Positions 26,901 to 35,906 of a DNA stretch of 64,000 bases are shown here, piece after piece (the stretch's first letter is position 1; each line of letters starts with the position of its first letter). This DNA is from Corbicula japonica (lineage: Eukaryota > Mollusca > Bivalvia > Venerida > Cyrenidae): NCBI GenBank assembly GCA_038501625.1, contig JAZAYU010000012.1, forward strand, positions 3,844,001 through 3,908,000, in the 5' to 3' direction. The notes beneath the pieces were generated by a model that worked only from the letters and a program-made list of their open reading frames with translations, did no database searches and had not been told where the DNA came from. The translations under genes and the position numbers were made by a program.

Positions 26901-27281
26901 AATATCGAGAGAGACAGAAGGTCGAGCCTGGAGTGGTTTACATACGCAGAGAAATAATACTAACCTAAAGACTGCATACAGTTATGATATTCCATAAATA
27001 GATTCTACTGCCATCATGTTCCTTTTATTAAACACCATTCTTCCTCAAAACAAATGTTAATACACTAAACAACAAAGTTAACAATATGATGTACGTAATG
27101 TTATAGACAATTAAAATTGCAGAAATCCCAAGAACATGTTTGTATTGTTGATTAACAGGTGGTAGAATGGGTTCACAATCATATGCCAGACAGCGAGAAG
27201 AAAACACAGATTGGAGAACTGCTACAAAGCAAGAATTACAAACTTACACATATGCCGTATGACTGGGGAATCAATTCATAG
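5959..27281 (+). CDS. Glutaredoxin-DEP-DUF547 fusion protein, 10 coding exons
   Basis: Exons: 5959-6183, 6651-6759, 11402-11563, 12877-13044, 16131-16204, 17851-18048, 18363-18456, 24032-24165, 26507-26650, 27159-27281. All introns are GT-AG, phases match at every join, and the sum is 1431 nt (476 aa plus TAG). Residues 1-88 are a glutaredoxin domain with a dithiol active site CPHC (15-18), the cis-proline TVP (55-57) and GG (67-68). Residues about 118-205 read as a DEP domain (the stretches from EYAALVKELRSSG to YYRLLDDD). Residues about 245-475 are DUF547, with the family motifs FFINIYNALVIHA (285-297) and CGAKSCPP (374-381). There is no signal peptide or membrane segment, so a cytosolic protein is likely. 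Glutaredoxins reduce disulfides or bind glutathione, DEP domains usually target membranes or GPCR complexes, and the function of DUF547 is not established. The start is the first ATG of the ORF and lies just before the glutaredoxin fold. A role linking redox state to a DUF547 activity is inference. Confidence 0.9.
6350..6650 (+). repeat. Degenerate minisatellite in intron 1, next to exon 2
   Basis: Irregular repeats of a roughly 25-30-bp unit built on TTACCTGTTAATGTTTGGAT, about ten partial copies. They end at the splice acceptor of exon 2 (6651). Confidence 0.65.
6760..8454. other. Intron 2, 5' part, no feature defined
   Basis: AT-rich intron sequence. The open frames at 6863-7063 and 7585-7920 lack splice-compatible neighbours and recognisable motifs. 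Confidence 0.4.
8455..8600. repeat. Fragment of the TTAA/CCC MITE family
   Basis: Words such as CAGTCTGATCAGAATT and GTAGATCCTGGTCAGACT mark a decayed copy. It ends just before the readable start of the reverse-transcriptase element. Confidence 0.5.
8645..10548 (+). mobile_element. Reverse-transcriptase retroelement, 5'-truncated, one internal stop
   Basis: From about 8660 the frame reads KVPTMYWLPKMHKTPYKARF and continues to a TGA near 8868, then stays open for 369 codons to the TAA at 10008-10010. Reverse-transcriptase blocks are visible: YDFSTLYTSLPHNLI, GIPMGTNCAPLVADLFL and RYLDDLL (the catalytic DD), then a conserved C-terminal part with SYGVYISQLVRFSRAC. The layout most resembles Penelope-like elements, but no GIY-YIG endonuclease or hammerhead motif was found here, so the class is provisional. 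The 3' untranslated tail (10011-10548) recurs at 47031-47172 and 57494-58005 and ends in a hairpin-like TTTCACC/GGTGAAA pair. It lies in intron 2 of the glutaredoxin-DEP-DUF547 gene, in the same direction. Confidence 0.8.
10553..10791 (+). mobile_element. TTAA/CCC MITE, full-length copy
   Basis: Bounded by TTAACCC and GGGTTAA, with arms that are partly inverted (TTCCTGTATAGA against TATATCCAGGAAAG). It sits directly after the 3' tail of the reverse-transcriptase element. TTAA target and CCC/GGG ends are the piggyBac signature. Confidence 0.75.
11132..11372 (+). mobile_element. TTAA/CCC MITE copy ending 29 bp before exon 3
   Basis: Same family as 10553-10791, with the terminal TTAA mutated. 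It contains the long internal inverted words GATCCAGATCAGACGG and CTGATCAGGATCTAAACT. Confidence 0.75.
11849..11892 (+). repeat. Fragment of a tRNA-derived SINE
   Basis: GTCGCCGTGAC, then GGGTTCGCTCCC (a B box), matches the tRNA-like head found on the minus strand at 17393-17495. Confidence 0.55.
12395..12545. repeat. Fragment of the TTAA/CCC MITE family
   Basis: GTGTAGATCCAGATCAG and ATCTGATCTGGATC words without intact termini. Confidence 0.5.
12618..12851 (+). mobile_element. TTAA/CCC MITE copy ending 25 bp before exon 4
   Basis: Starts CCCTTTCCTGTATAG and ends ATATCCAGGAAAGGG. The whole space between its end and the exon 4 acceptor (12876) is 25 bp, so the branch point must lie in or against the element. 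Confidence 0.75.
13880..14180. repeat. Two degenerate copies of the foldback family
   Basis: GGTCATAAAACTGAGACTGG and TTGATTGGTTGAAG, then ACCAATCAGA and TCTAATCTCAGTTTT, echo the arms of the better copies at 25312, 46206 and 54241. They no longer form one clean hairpin. Confidence 0.45.
14335..14530. repeat. Decayed TTAA/CCC MITE fragment
   Basis: AACCCTTCACTCCATGGATA at the left and diverged GATCCGGATATGC and CAGGATC words mark an old copy. Confidence 0.4.
14612..14660. repeat. Possible mariner-type terminal repeat
   Basis: GGTTGTTCAAAAAGTAATGC resembles mariner ends. No matching second end or transposase was found. Confidence 0.25.
14779..15350. mobile_element. Short element with imperfect terminal inverted repeats (about 570 bp)
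   Basis: The left end AGAGTACACTCACCAGAAG pairs imperfectly with the right end (reverse complement AGTATACACTCAACCAAAG), and both continue into a TTNTRATTGGTCA word, about 35 bp in all. No coding frame and no clear target duplication. Confidence 0.45.
15351..16130. other. Intron 4, 3' part, nothing defined
   Basis: AT-rich intron with no ORF or repeat I can support, up to the exon 5 acceptor at 16129-16130. Confidence 0.4.
16415..16580. repeat. Decayed TTAA/CCC MITE fragment
   Basis: Words AGTTCAGATCCTGTTTAG and TGATCTGGATCTAACTG in intron 5, without termini. Confidence 0.45.
16700..17340. repeat. Decayed dispersed repeat of the 'ligand-free ORF' type, intron 5
   Basis: Recurring CCAAATATAAACAGGATTG (17030 and 17171) and GACCTTG words show an internal duplication of about 140 bp. 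The small minus-strand frames here follow the repeat and are not genes. Confidence 0.4.
17393..17495 (-). repeat. tRNA-derived SINE head
   Basis: On the minus strand the A box TTAGCTCAGTTGG (17482-17470) and the B box GGGTTCGCTCCC (17421-17410) are spaced about 60 bp apart, wider than in a standard tRNA. A SINE or tRNA pseudogene is therefore more likely than a working tRNA. Confidence 0.6.
18486..18760. repeat. Two tandem copies of a ~165-bp dispersed repeat
   Basis: GCAGAAGCCATGTTCCGG recurs as GCAGATGCCATGTTCCGG about 170 bp on, each followed by a GGTCAAAGGTCATAG word. Same broad family as 22930-23490. It begins in the first 30 bp of intron 7. Confidence 0.65.
18882..20315. mobile_element. 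1.43-kb element with long terminal inverted repeats
   Basis: The outer 32 bp of each end match at 28 positions (left start AATGGGGTCCTACCGATATA; right end is its near reverse complement). A second matched block, GGGTAGTTCCGG, lies further in on each side, so the inverted repeats are 75-95 bp with interruptions. No transposase frame and no clear target duplication. Carried in intron 7 of the glutaredoxin-DEP-DUF547 gene. Confidence 0.65.
21025..21620 (+). repeat. 145-bp tandem array
   Basis: About 3.5 units; GACCACAAAAACCTTGTCCG starts at 21241, 21386 and 21531, exactly 145 bp apart, and units are nearly identical. It is preceded by ATGCCCCCCTTCGAAGAAGC and a (GGTC)n-like run, the usual head of a dispersed repeat I associate with bivalves. 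Confidence 0.85.
21886..21900 (+). repeat. Poly-G run
   Basis: An uninterrupted G tract of about 15-16 bases. Its length is prone to sequencing error. Confidence 0.8.
21950..22035 (-). repeat. tRNA-like repeat fragment
   Basis: The minus strand has GGGTTCGATTCCC (21972-21960), a B box. The upstream half gives no convincing cloverleaf. Confidence 0.4.
22930..23490 (+). repeat. Four tandem copies of a ~157-bp dispersed repeat
   Basis: TTCGTGTTCGGTCCATAT-type words start near 22951, 23109, 23268 and 23421, followed each time by TTTCATGAAACTTTGGTCAA and GGTCAAGGTCA-like words. Short frames on both strands here are products of the repeat. Confidence 0.75.
24401..24657. mobile_element. 257-bp element with short inverted ends
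   Basis: Starts CAGGGGGGTAGGA and ends TCCTACCCCCTG, flanked on both sides by GGAAT. A CAGGG end with a 5-bp duplication would suit a hAT-type MITE. Confidence 0.5.
25312..25457. mobile_element. Foldback element, copy 1
   Basis: Near-perfect hairpin: GGAAACCAGTCTCTAATCTC reappears inverted as GAGATTGGAGACTGGTTTCT, with a core of CTGATTGGCTGAAATGGCGA facing its complement. No coding content. In intron 8. Confidence 0.8.
25670..25925 (+). repeat. Dispersed repeat, two related subunits
   Basis: GCCCATAACTTTGTTATTTG and GCCCATAACCTTGTTATTTG, about 145 bp apart, flank a GAAGGTCAAGGTCA word. Same style as the other ~150-bp bivalve repeats here. Confidence 0.5.
26320..26385. repeat. TTAA/CCC MITE fragment
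   Basis: AATCCAGATCAGACTTCACA and AGATCTGGTTATCC words only. Confidence 0.4.
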
Positions 27282-28119
27282 GAGAACAAGTCGGCTCAGT
27301 AAAAACCAAAAATATGAATGTTAACCATGTACCTGGGAAATGGATCTCAAATTCCTATATGAAAAATGTTACTTTTATATACATGTGTTACTGACAAACA
27401 GAATGTTCTGCTGTTAAAAGCGTGTTTTGTGACCATGTATTTGATTCTTTATACCATTTTTTTAAATGTTGTGGTGGCAAGCAATAGATCGTTCCGTCAA
27501 GGCAGTGACATGGTGCAGATGCGAAGTCACTTGAGACAAATTAATTTGATAACAAAGATGTTTAAGACGAATCAATCAGCAAGATGTTTTATGGCCCCTC
27601 AAAATGGGCAGCATGTAGAGTTGCACTAGTCCGTAGGTACATCCCCCAAATCTTGTGGCATCAACTCCTCATTAACTATCGGGCGGATTTATTTGAAACA
27701 TACACAGATGATCAAGCAGAATGTGAAGGTGATCGTGAAGAAAATATTTTTTTCTTATGACCATTTTACCAGAGTTATAGCCCTTAGTCACAATTGTTGT
27801 TGTAGCAGTTGGGAGCATCAGTGTACGAGGAAACCTTCTAGTTAATAATTTATATTTATCATAATTTAATTTTTATCACCAATATGTTTAACTTGGAAGG
27901 TGCAGGTTCAGTATCTATCTGTTTAAAAATATGAGAATTTTATGTGTGACATCATTCCATTAGTGCAGTGTTTAAAGTAGGACAGTCATTTCACTTGATC
28001 TTAAGGGGTTTCTATATTGTATAAACTGTTGTTTTTGTTTGCCTCTAACTTATACTTGATTATTTAATCTGTTTTGTTTGTTTTGTGCGCCGTCTTTTGT
28101 TGTTGTTGTTAACTGTATT
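27282..28119. other. 3' flank of the glutaredoxin-DEP-DUF547 gene
   Basis: Presumably begins with the 3' untranslated region. No AATAAA is seen close to the stop; the first clear one is near 28271, inside a repeat. 27590-27840 looks like a decayed dispersed repeat. Confidence 0.35.
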
Positions 28120-29140
28120 AATTTTTTATCCACATGCTTGCGTCTAAACAATATAAAGTGTTGTCTAATACAAACAAAGAGTTCTTATTTCGTTTTTGTC
28201 TGAAAAATGTTGTGTTCTTATGCCACATGCATCCAAATTCATACATAAGAAATTTCGTAGGATTGAAATGGAATAAAATTGACAGAAAAATCTTAATTAT
28301 TAAAGGATTAACAGCTAGGTACATTCGAGTACCGGGGCCGTGCACACCGTTTTCGTAATACATTCAGAAACTTTAAAAAAAACAAAACATATTTCTTTTA
28401 CTTAACACTAACCGGGCGTAGTATATTCTTCAGTGCTTCAGTAATTTTAGTTTTAAAAAAGTTTTTTTTCTCTTTTATTTGTAAAATTATCTACAGAGTA
28501 TGCTTAATTATAGCAGAACATATAACAAACATATGATCTTTGCAAAAGGTTATAGAATAATAATAATTATCATGGTCATAATCATTACGTTAAAAAGGTG
28601 TACAACTTATAATATCATCATTGTACAACTTATAATATCATCATTGTACAACTTATAATATCATCATTGTACAACTTAAAATATCATCATTGTACAACTT
28701 ATAATATCATCATTGTACAACTTATAATATCATCATTGTACAACTTATAATATCATCATTGTACAACTTATAATATCATCATTGTTCTAATTATTGACCA
28801 GAAGGGTTTTGGAAAAGTTTTGTATCATTGGTTTTTAAGTCTTCTTATGTTTGTAAAAATTACAGAGTGTTGCAATATACATCTACAACATTTGTATTAT
28901 GTTAACATATACAGTTCTTTTTTCACTTATTATATACACAAAGCTAATATAACTCAAAAATATAAATTAATTTCGTTGTAATTTTTCAACCTAATTTTGT
29001 ATCCAATAATTATGTATTTTAGGTTTCTAAAATATTTTTTGTCATACCACATTTCATGAAACAATTATTTATTTTAGACCAAACTTCGTCTAAATAAGCA
29101 CATTCCACGAAAAAGTGTTTGTAATCTTCAAAATTATTAC
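28120..29140 (-). mobile_element. LINE 3' end, tandem copy A
   Basis: About 1.02 kb that is repeated directly at 29141-30180. Its right end (minus-strand 5' side) begins inside the zf-RVT coding region seen whole in copy B, so this is a truncated 3' end. Confidence 0.7.
28599..28782 (+). repeat. 23-bp minisatellite, 8 copies (copy A)
   Basis: Unit TGTACAACTTATAATATCAT plus CAT; eight units in a row, nearly identical. Confidence 0.95.
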
Positions 29141-30300
29141 AATTTTTTATCCACATGCTTGCGTCTAAACAGTATAACAACAAAGAGTTCTAATTTCGTT
29201 TTTGTCTGAATAATGTTATGTTCTAATGCCACATGCAAAAAACATGTTTCAAAGTTATTCTTTGGTTCATCCAAATTCATACATAAGAAATTTCGCAGGA
29301 TTGAAATGGAATAAAATTGACAGAAAATATCTTAATTATTAAAGGATTAACAGCTAGGTACATTTGAGTACCGGGGCCGTGCACACCGTTTTCGTAATAC
29401 ATTCAGAAACATTTTTTTTATTTTTGAAAACATACTTCTTTTACTTAACACTAACCGGGCGTAGTATATTCTCCAGTGCTTCAGTAATTTAATTATTATA
29501 AATATTCTTTTTTTCTCTTTTATTTGTAAAATCTACAGAGTATGCTTAATTATAGCAGAACATATAACAAACATATGATATTTGCAATAGGTTATAGAAT
29601 AATAATAATTATCATGGACATAATCATTACGGTAAAAAGGTGTACAACTTATAATATCATCATTGTACAACTTATAATATCATCATTGTACAACTTATAA
29701 CATCATCAATGTACAACTTATAATATCATCATTGTACAACTTATAATATCATCATTGTACAACTTATAATATCATCATTGTACAACTTATAATATCATCA
29801 TTGTACAACTTATAATATCATCATTGTGCTAATTATTAACCAGAAGTGTTTTGGAAAAGTTTTGTATCTTTGGTTTTTAAGTCTTCTTATGTTTGTAAAA
29901 ATACAGAGTGTTGCAATATACATCTACAACATTTGTATTATGTTAACATATACAGTTCTTTTTTGACTTATTATATATACAAAAGCTAATATAACTCAAT
30001 AATATATTAATTTCGTTGTAATTTTTCAACCTAAATTTGTATCCAATAATTATGTATTTTAGGTTTCTAAAATATTTTTTGTCATACCACATTTCATGAA
30101 ACAATTATTTATTTTAGACCAAACTTCGTCTAAATAAGCACATTCCACGAAAAAGTGTTTGTAATCTTCAAAATTATTACAGTATTGACAGTTAGGAAAA
30201 TTGGAAACCAAACCAAGTCCAAACCAAGAACATGATTTAAATATTTTGAGTAAAAAAAACAACTTCATACCAAATATAATTACACTCGAATGAAAATTGT
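29141..30300 (-). mobile_element. LINE 3' end, tandem copy B, with zf-RVT coding remnant
   Basis: The minus-strand frame 30268-30059 reads NCQYCNNFEDYKHFFVEC and then AYLDEVW, the Cys-Cys-His-Cys pattern of the zf-RVT domain found at the C-terminus of many non-LTR retrotransposon ORFs. The stop follows within about 25 codons and the rest is 3' untranslated sequence. The reverse-transcriptase part is absent, so the copy is 5'-truncated. Confidence 0.7.
29641..29824 (+). repeat. 23-bp minisatellite, 8 copies (copy B)
   Basis: Same unit and the same copy number as the array in copy A, at the equivalent position. Confidence 0.95.
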
Positions 30301-30440
30301 GACCTCTATTGCGTTTACAAGATAATTGCTTTAATTTGAACTAGTGACCTATTTTTTGATCCATGATGACCCAGTTTAGAAAGGGATCGAGACACCATCA
30401 AGACAAAGTTTGATGACAATTGGTTAGAAACGATGGCCTC

Positions 30441-30649
30441 TATCGCATAGCAAACAAAAATTGATGACGGATATGCTGGATCACATCTTAAGACAATGGC
30501 TCGCTCTGAGCCTTCGACTAAGGTGAGCTAACAACTATTTGTAGAAGAGTTATGGGTGTTGTTAATAATTATGGAGGTTTTGATGATATACATAAATTCC
30601 AAGTTTCAAGGTGATATCTCAAAGAAGCTTCAAGTTTATGGACCCAGTG
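30441..30649 (+). repeat. 209-bp dispersed repeat, copy 1
   Basis: Almost identical to 36536-36744 (for example CTCGCTCTGAGCCTTCGACT in both), with a handful of differences, which implies recent spread or conversion. Confidence 0.8.
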
Positions 30650-31625
30650 TATTTTTTGAAAAATGCAAAATCTAAGTAAAAATGGGCATAATTAACTTGA
30701 AAAGAATTTGTAGCAGAGTTAGGAATAGGGATTTGTTAATCATGACATATATTGCAATAGTGCATGTTTATTCTAAGTTTCAAAGTGATATCTCAAGTAG
30801 TTTCTAAGTTGTGGGATTAAAAATGCATAGTTTGCCTATGCAATGCTGACGCCGGGCTGAGAAAAACAGCTCTCCTATTCTTTTACAAGAGTTCCAAAAT
30901 GCCACAAAAACACACAATAAGGGAGTTCTTACACAGTAAAGAGTCCTTTTTCAAGGATGAATACTGATTGAAATTTGAATGAACATTACTGATTAATTGG
31001 CATTTTGTACAGAGTAGGTCTGAAACAGTAAGTAAATGTCAATTTTGAGTGAATTTTAATGATAGTTAATAGATTGTTGAGAATCAGCCTTTGAACAAAG
31101 GTTATTTTGCCTTGTTTACTGATTTTTTACCTGTCGAACCAGCCGATACAGACACTTTTGAAATTATTGCGCAAGGAAGCCGGTCAAGGTACCATTGCTT
31201 GCAGTTAGAATATGTAGCATTGGATAGTAATATAACAAAGTTTAGGTGAGATGTTTCTATTCGGGACAAATAAAAATGTTTGAGACTCAAATGCTTATAT
31301 AGTCACCTGACTCCTTCTTTCAATGGCACTTAAACCGTTCTTGCACTAAGTTGACGATATGAAACATATAGGAAAAACTCTGTTTTAAGGCCATAATAAT
31401 AATCAAAGCAGTTCGAGTTGACCATATGCACATTTCATTTTTTTTTGTAGTGAAGCTTCCCTTATGGTTTCATTGAATTCAAGCCAGTTTATGCTGAGGA
31501 AGTGCCCAGAAAAAAAGTAGGCTGGACGGACGGATAATGTGGCGACTATAATTATGCTTCCCTGAATATTTTCCAGTAGCATAACAAATTTCCATGCATG
31601 ACAAAACTGACTAGAAGCATTTACT
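30650..31625. other. Intergenic, no gene
   Basis: 30650-30870 continues as a decayed repeat (CAAAGTGATATCTCAAG words). The minus-strand frame 31290-31102 shows no motif or splice context. Confidence 0.4.
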
Positions 31626-31631
31626 TTTATT
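31626..31631 (-). terminator. Candidate polyadenylation signal for the 193-aa gene
   Basis: AATAAA on the minus strand, about 180 nt past the stop codon. Confidence 0.35.
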
Positions 31632-31810
31632 AGTTAGGGTTAAGAAAGTATAAGTTTGCTACGTTTCTCATAATCTCAAATTTTCTGAACTTTCTCAAAA
31701 CTTTGCAAATAGTATTTTGAATTTTTGCAATTACAATCTTACTACTTAAGTATAAAAAAGTAAAAATATCTCTTAAAAGTTTCCAAAAAATGTTAGTAAC
31801 GTTTTAGTTA

Positions 31811-33553
31811 TCACAATATATCTTGTCTGCCAATAGATCTTGGAGTATTTCTACCGTCGGATGTTTTGCCACACACTGGAGAGCTGCTTTCACTTCTTCT
31901 GGCAGTTAGACTGTCACTTCTTTGTGTTCTTATAAAGGGATTTGTTTTTGGTAGAAAAGGTAAGCTGAACTTTGGTGGTTTTGGTGCAAATTTCAATAAC
32001 CGGAAAGGTCCTGGTTTCCAAGGGTGTATAACAAAAACCTGTTCTTCATAACGAGGAGAGTACGTGCCAAAAACGTGTTTGAATGTCCCAATGAGTTTCT
32101 CGGGCAATACCTTAGCATACATATGATCCCAGTGTCCCCATGCATCAGCCATCTCTGCCTGACGTAGATTGTGGAAGTAGACATCTGTGGCTTGTTTCAT
32201 CTGAATTGAACCAAACAACCTTTTACTCTGTGGCTACACATGTGCAACCAGTGTAGATCCAGACCATCCCGCACATCTTGCAGACTGATCTGGATGTAAA
32301 CACGTTCCTTCTAGATCAATTACTGTACGTAATTTCTGACCAAAAAGCAAACCGACGGTTGCATGCAAGACAGTCGTAACTCCTTTATTCCAATGTAGTT
32401 ACGACAGTATTGCGTGCAACCCTCGAAACAGTTTAGATCCAGATCACCCTACACAAATGTCTAGACTGACATGGATCTATGAGCGGCATTTCAGAAGTAA
32501 TGCAACTAGTTACCGAGCGGCCTCGCCTTGTACGATTTTTGTGAAAATCCTACTTATGTAGTGAGATACCGATTGTTGACCACGTTTGAAGATGTACATG
32601 CAGTTTTATCGGAAAGCAGTGATAAAAGGAACTTATTGGCATTCACACTATTAAATAATGGTTAACTGCTGATATTCGAGCTTAAGTCAAGACTCAATGT
32701 CGGCTCGGCTTATAAGGGATTGTGTGTTGTTCATGGACAAAATAAAGTGTCGTGATTTTAAAAAGTAGTCGAGACTCCATTAGTAATGCAGCGCGGTGAG
32801 GAAGTTCTTGTTCTACTACTTCTTACACTGGGGTTAAAACGTTTGTGATTTGATAATCTGATGCCAGACTAACTTTTCATTTAATAGTTGCTATTTCAGC
32901 TGCAAGCATATTCTGCATTCTAGAACATAATCTTAAAATGATCAACCATTTTCCTAAATACTTCTGCATCATGTTGACCCAAAGTTCAAAATAAGGAAGG
33001 GTCAAGAGTGGCAAAATTCAAATTCATGCAAGATTCTCCATGTATTGAAATCCCTTGAAATATTAAACACATTACAAAGTGTTGCAATTTAAACACATGT
33101 ATCTATTCAATGTTCTAACACTTCTTTATTATTGTCATACATTTACTCACATTCTTAAACTTTCTATTAAAAAAATCTTAAAGTAAAGCACTTAAATTCT
33201 ATTCGTTTAGTCCAGTCAGCTCGTATTTCATATTTTATTAACTGCTACCTTCCAAGTCAGTTCCTATATACGATTGTTTGTCTGGAATGGTGCTTTTTTA
33301 AAACTGGTTGACCTGTTGCTGTATTTTAGTTCATTCCAATATTAAGAATAATGACAAATACCTTTGCTCGGATCTGTTCAATGTCACTGAAAGTAGGTTC
33401 CACAGACTGACGGTTTATCCTGAGACTAGGAAGTGGAACATCGTAGTAGTGAATCTTGGGTGTTGCAAAGCCAAGTACCCTCTTGCGCACTTCTTTAACT
33501 TTAATAGAATTATGTAAAATGGTAGACTGATAGTTTATTTCGTAATAAGCCAT
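31811..33553 (-). CDS. Unrecognised two-exon protein, 193 aa
   Basis: Exon 1 is 33553-33362 (64 codons from ATG, ending QIRAK before a GT donor). Exon 2 is 32200-31811 (129 codons plus TGA), entered through a TTCAATTCAG acceptor, phase 0. I do not recognise the family. The N-terminal 110 residues look like an ordered conserved domain rich in aromatics, with WGHWDHMYAKVLPEKL near residues 85-100. The last 60 residues are basic, Pro/Ser/Arg-rich and probably disordered. There is no signal peptide, membrane segment or catalytic signature. A second possible acceptor (CATAG at 33560-33564) sits six bases before the ATG, so a further upstream exon is possible. An AATAAA on the minus strand at 31631-31626, about 180 nt past the stop, is a plausible polyadenylation signal. 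The intron carries fragments of the TTAA MITE family. Confidence 0.6.
32235..32475. repeat. TTAA/CCC MITE fragments in the intron of the 193-aa gene
   Basis: GTGTAGATCCAGACCATC, GACTGATCTGGATGTAAAC and AGTTTAGATCCAGATCAC words in broken order. The inner stretch also repeats TGCATGCAAGACAGTCGTAA inverted as TTACGACAGTATTGCGTGCA. Confidence 0.55.
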
Positions 33554-33564
33554 AATGGCCTATG

Positions 33565-34380
33565 GACAAATAAACATAGAACATTAACCATAAAACATGT
33601 GACATGGTAAGCAATTGAAGACAATCATGAATTACAAATTTTGAAATTTTTAACAAACATGTATTTTAGAGAGATTACAATAAGTACATGCTTACAAAGT
33701 TTTGGGAGAGACAGAAGAGTTTTAGTGTCTTACAACTATAAAACTGTTCAATGATATCAAAAATATTTCAAATCATTTTGTCGGGTTTCAAAGGGTTTAA
33801 ATGTATAAGTTAACAGTTTATATAATGTATGCTGTTGCGTAGCAAAAAGTAACAACTGAACAAATATGACATGTGATCAAATCAAATAATGCCAGAGCTT
33901 TGTGATAGCTGTCAATCTGCACCATAAACAAAAATAATAGGAACAGAGTAATACTATGTATTACCATAAATGTTACTAAATCCTGCACTTTTTAGCATGC
34001 TGAAAATATTTTAAGAGAAGACAAACTTGCTGTCTCAATGCTGAAAAAGAAGGCTCTTACACTATAATTAAACTAACACGGTACATTCCATTCGGGATTC
34101 TACGAAAAAAAGAGTAAAATCGAATATTTTTCTTTTAGTTGATGATACTGTCGCAAATCATCTATGTTGTTGTAATACATTAATACAAATTTAATTTGTA
34201 TGTTCTTTTTGTAAAGTAATTAAATGCTGTTCAACAGACGGTTCATTCGTAAAATGGTTTATTTCAAGTCAATTTCTTTTACCACCTCTGTTTAGGTTCT
34301 TGAGAAACAGTAGAGATGTTGAGATTTATTATGGGTAAGTGTACATGTAAGCTACAAGTTCACTTACACGAAATTGTTTT
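33565..34380. other. Upstream flank of the 193-aa gene
   Basis: AT-rich with no ORF. It may hold the promoter or a 5' untranslated exon, but nothing decisive is visible. Confidence 0.35.
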
Positions 34381-34970
34381 TAGACAAGCACATCACCCAT
34401 TTTAACATGGGTACAGTATCACATAACTCCTGTACGCACAATTACAGTACCACATCACCAACGTAAGCATGAGAACAGTTGCAGGCGCGAGTACAGTATC
34501 ATATCAGTCATGTAGGAATTAGTACAGTATTACATCACTCAAGTAAGCATGAGTACTGTATCAGATCACTCAAGAAAGCAATAGTACTGTATCTCATCAC
34601 TCATGTAAGGACGAGTATAGTATCATGTCACTCATGTAGGCATCAGTACACTATCACATCACTTATGTAATTGTATAACTTCACTCATGTTAGTACGAGT
34701 ATAGTTTAAAGGATAGTATCACATCACTCGTGTAGGCCTGTGTACAGTTTCGCATCACTCGAGTAAGCATGTGTACAGTATCACATCACTCATGTAAGCT
34801 TGAGTATTTATCACATCACTCATGTAAGCATGAGTATAGTATCATATCACTCGTGTCAGCATGTGAACAGTATCACATCACTAAAGTAAGCAGGTGTACA
34901 GTATCACATCACTTAAGTTAGCAGGTGTACAGTATCACATCACTAAAGTAAAGTACAGTATCTCATGATG
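34381..34970 (+). repeat. 31-bp minisatellite, array 1 (about 19 degenerate copies)
   Basis: Unit close to AGTACAGTATCACATCACTC followed by ATGTAAGCATG. Copies differ by many substitutions and indels. Same unit as array 2 at 42905-43790. Confidence 0.9.
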
Positions 34971-35269
34971 CATTACATGTTGACAATTTTGCCAATTCCA
35001 ATTGCGATCCAATTTCACTTTGATTGCACTCCTCTAAGACCCATTATATTCTTTTTAGAAGGCTGCATACAGATTTGAGGATATAAAGTTTTCTTTGCAG
35101 CTTCTGACGTGTCCACATGTACTTGTAATCGACTCATTTTAAATTTAAAATAACTAATTATTCAATGCGACAGTCTACTTTCACTTTCCTTTTATTTAAT
35201 ATGCTTCAGTAAGTAAGTTGTTTATTTCGTCCCTGAAGTTTAATTGGCTAATGACTTCTCATAAATTTC

Positions 35270-35906
35270 GCGGCTGTAAAAAGTCTCCCCGTACATTCAA
35301 TCAGTGCGGTTATCAGTTACGTCCTTTGAAGGTCTTTGAGCACGATTCTTATGTACTATGTTTATAGTACTTCTAAAATTACTTTTGTTTTAATATTTCG
35401 GCCAGTTTATAGATAGGTGGTTTCAATATCCCAGCCAATCACCCCCAAGGATATACTTCCTGCTTTTTAAATTTTGCCTTTGGCGTCGTCTGTGATATGC
35501 AGGATTTGTATTCTAAGATCCCTTGTCAAAATTCTATTCTGTTTAATTCTGCCTATTGTTTTCTCGTTTAGGGCAAACCCATTCTTTTATCTGGTGACCA
35601 TATGCCGCTGAACATGGAATGGTATTAATCTGAAAATACCTCATTGAAGGTTCCATGTTCACCGCCATATGCATACCATCGTTTGGGATGGATAGAAATT
35701 TTAATATTTAATTGAGTAATTACCGAGTTGCGCTCAACCCTGAACTAGGCGGCGTGGGTAGTTAGTTATATGCATTCCCATAACTGCCCATGAACAGGCT
35801 CAATCAAACCGAGCCTGCAGTATTTTCATATTTGTCATGTTCGGTGGCTTTCAAAGTTCCCTTTTCATCTATTTCAATCTCACAATAGCGTTGTTTGTGC
35901 CGTGTG
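35270..35906 (+). repeat. Tandemly duplicated dispersed repeat, unit 1
   Basis: Starts CGGCTGTAAAAAGTCTCCCC and repeats directly from 35907 with a period of about 637 bp. Includes CATGAACAGGCTCAATCAAA near its end. No ORF. Confidence 0.85.

Noticed and set aside
28599..29824. CRISPR-like array (regular 23-bp repeats)
   Set aside because: Repeats are directly adjacent with no spacers and lie in a eukaryotic LINE 3' region; a minisatellite.
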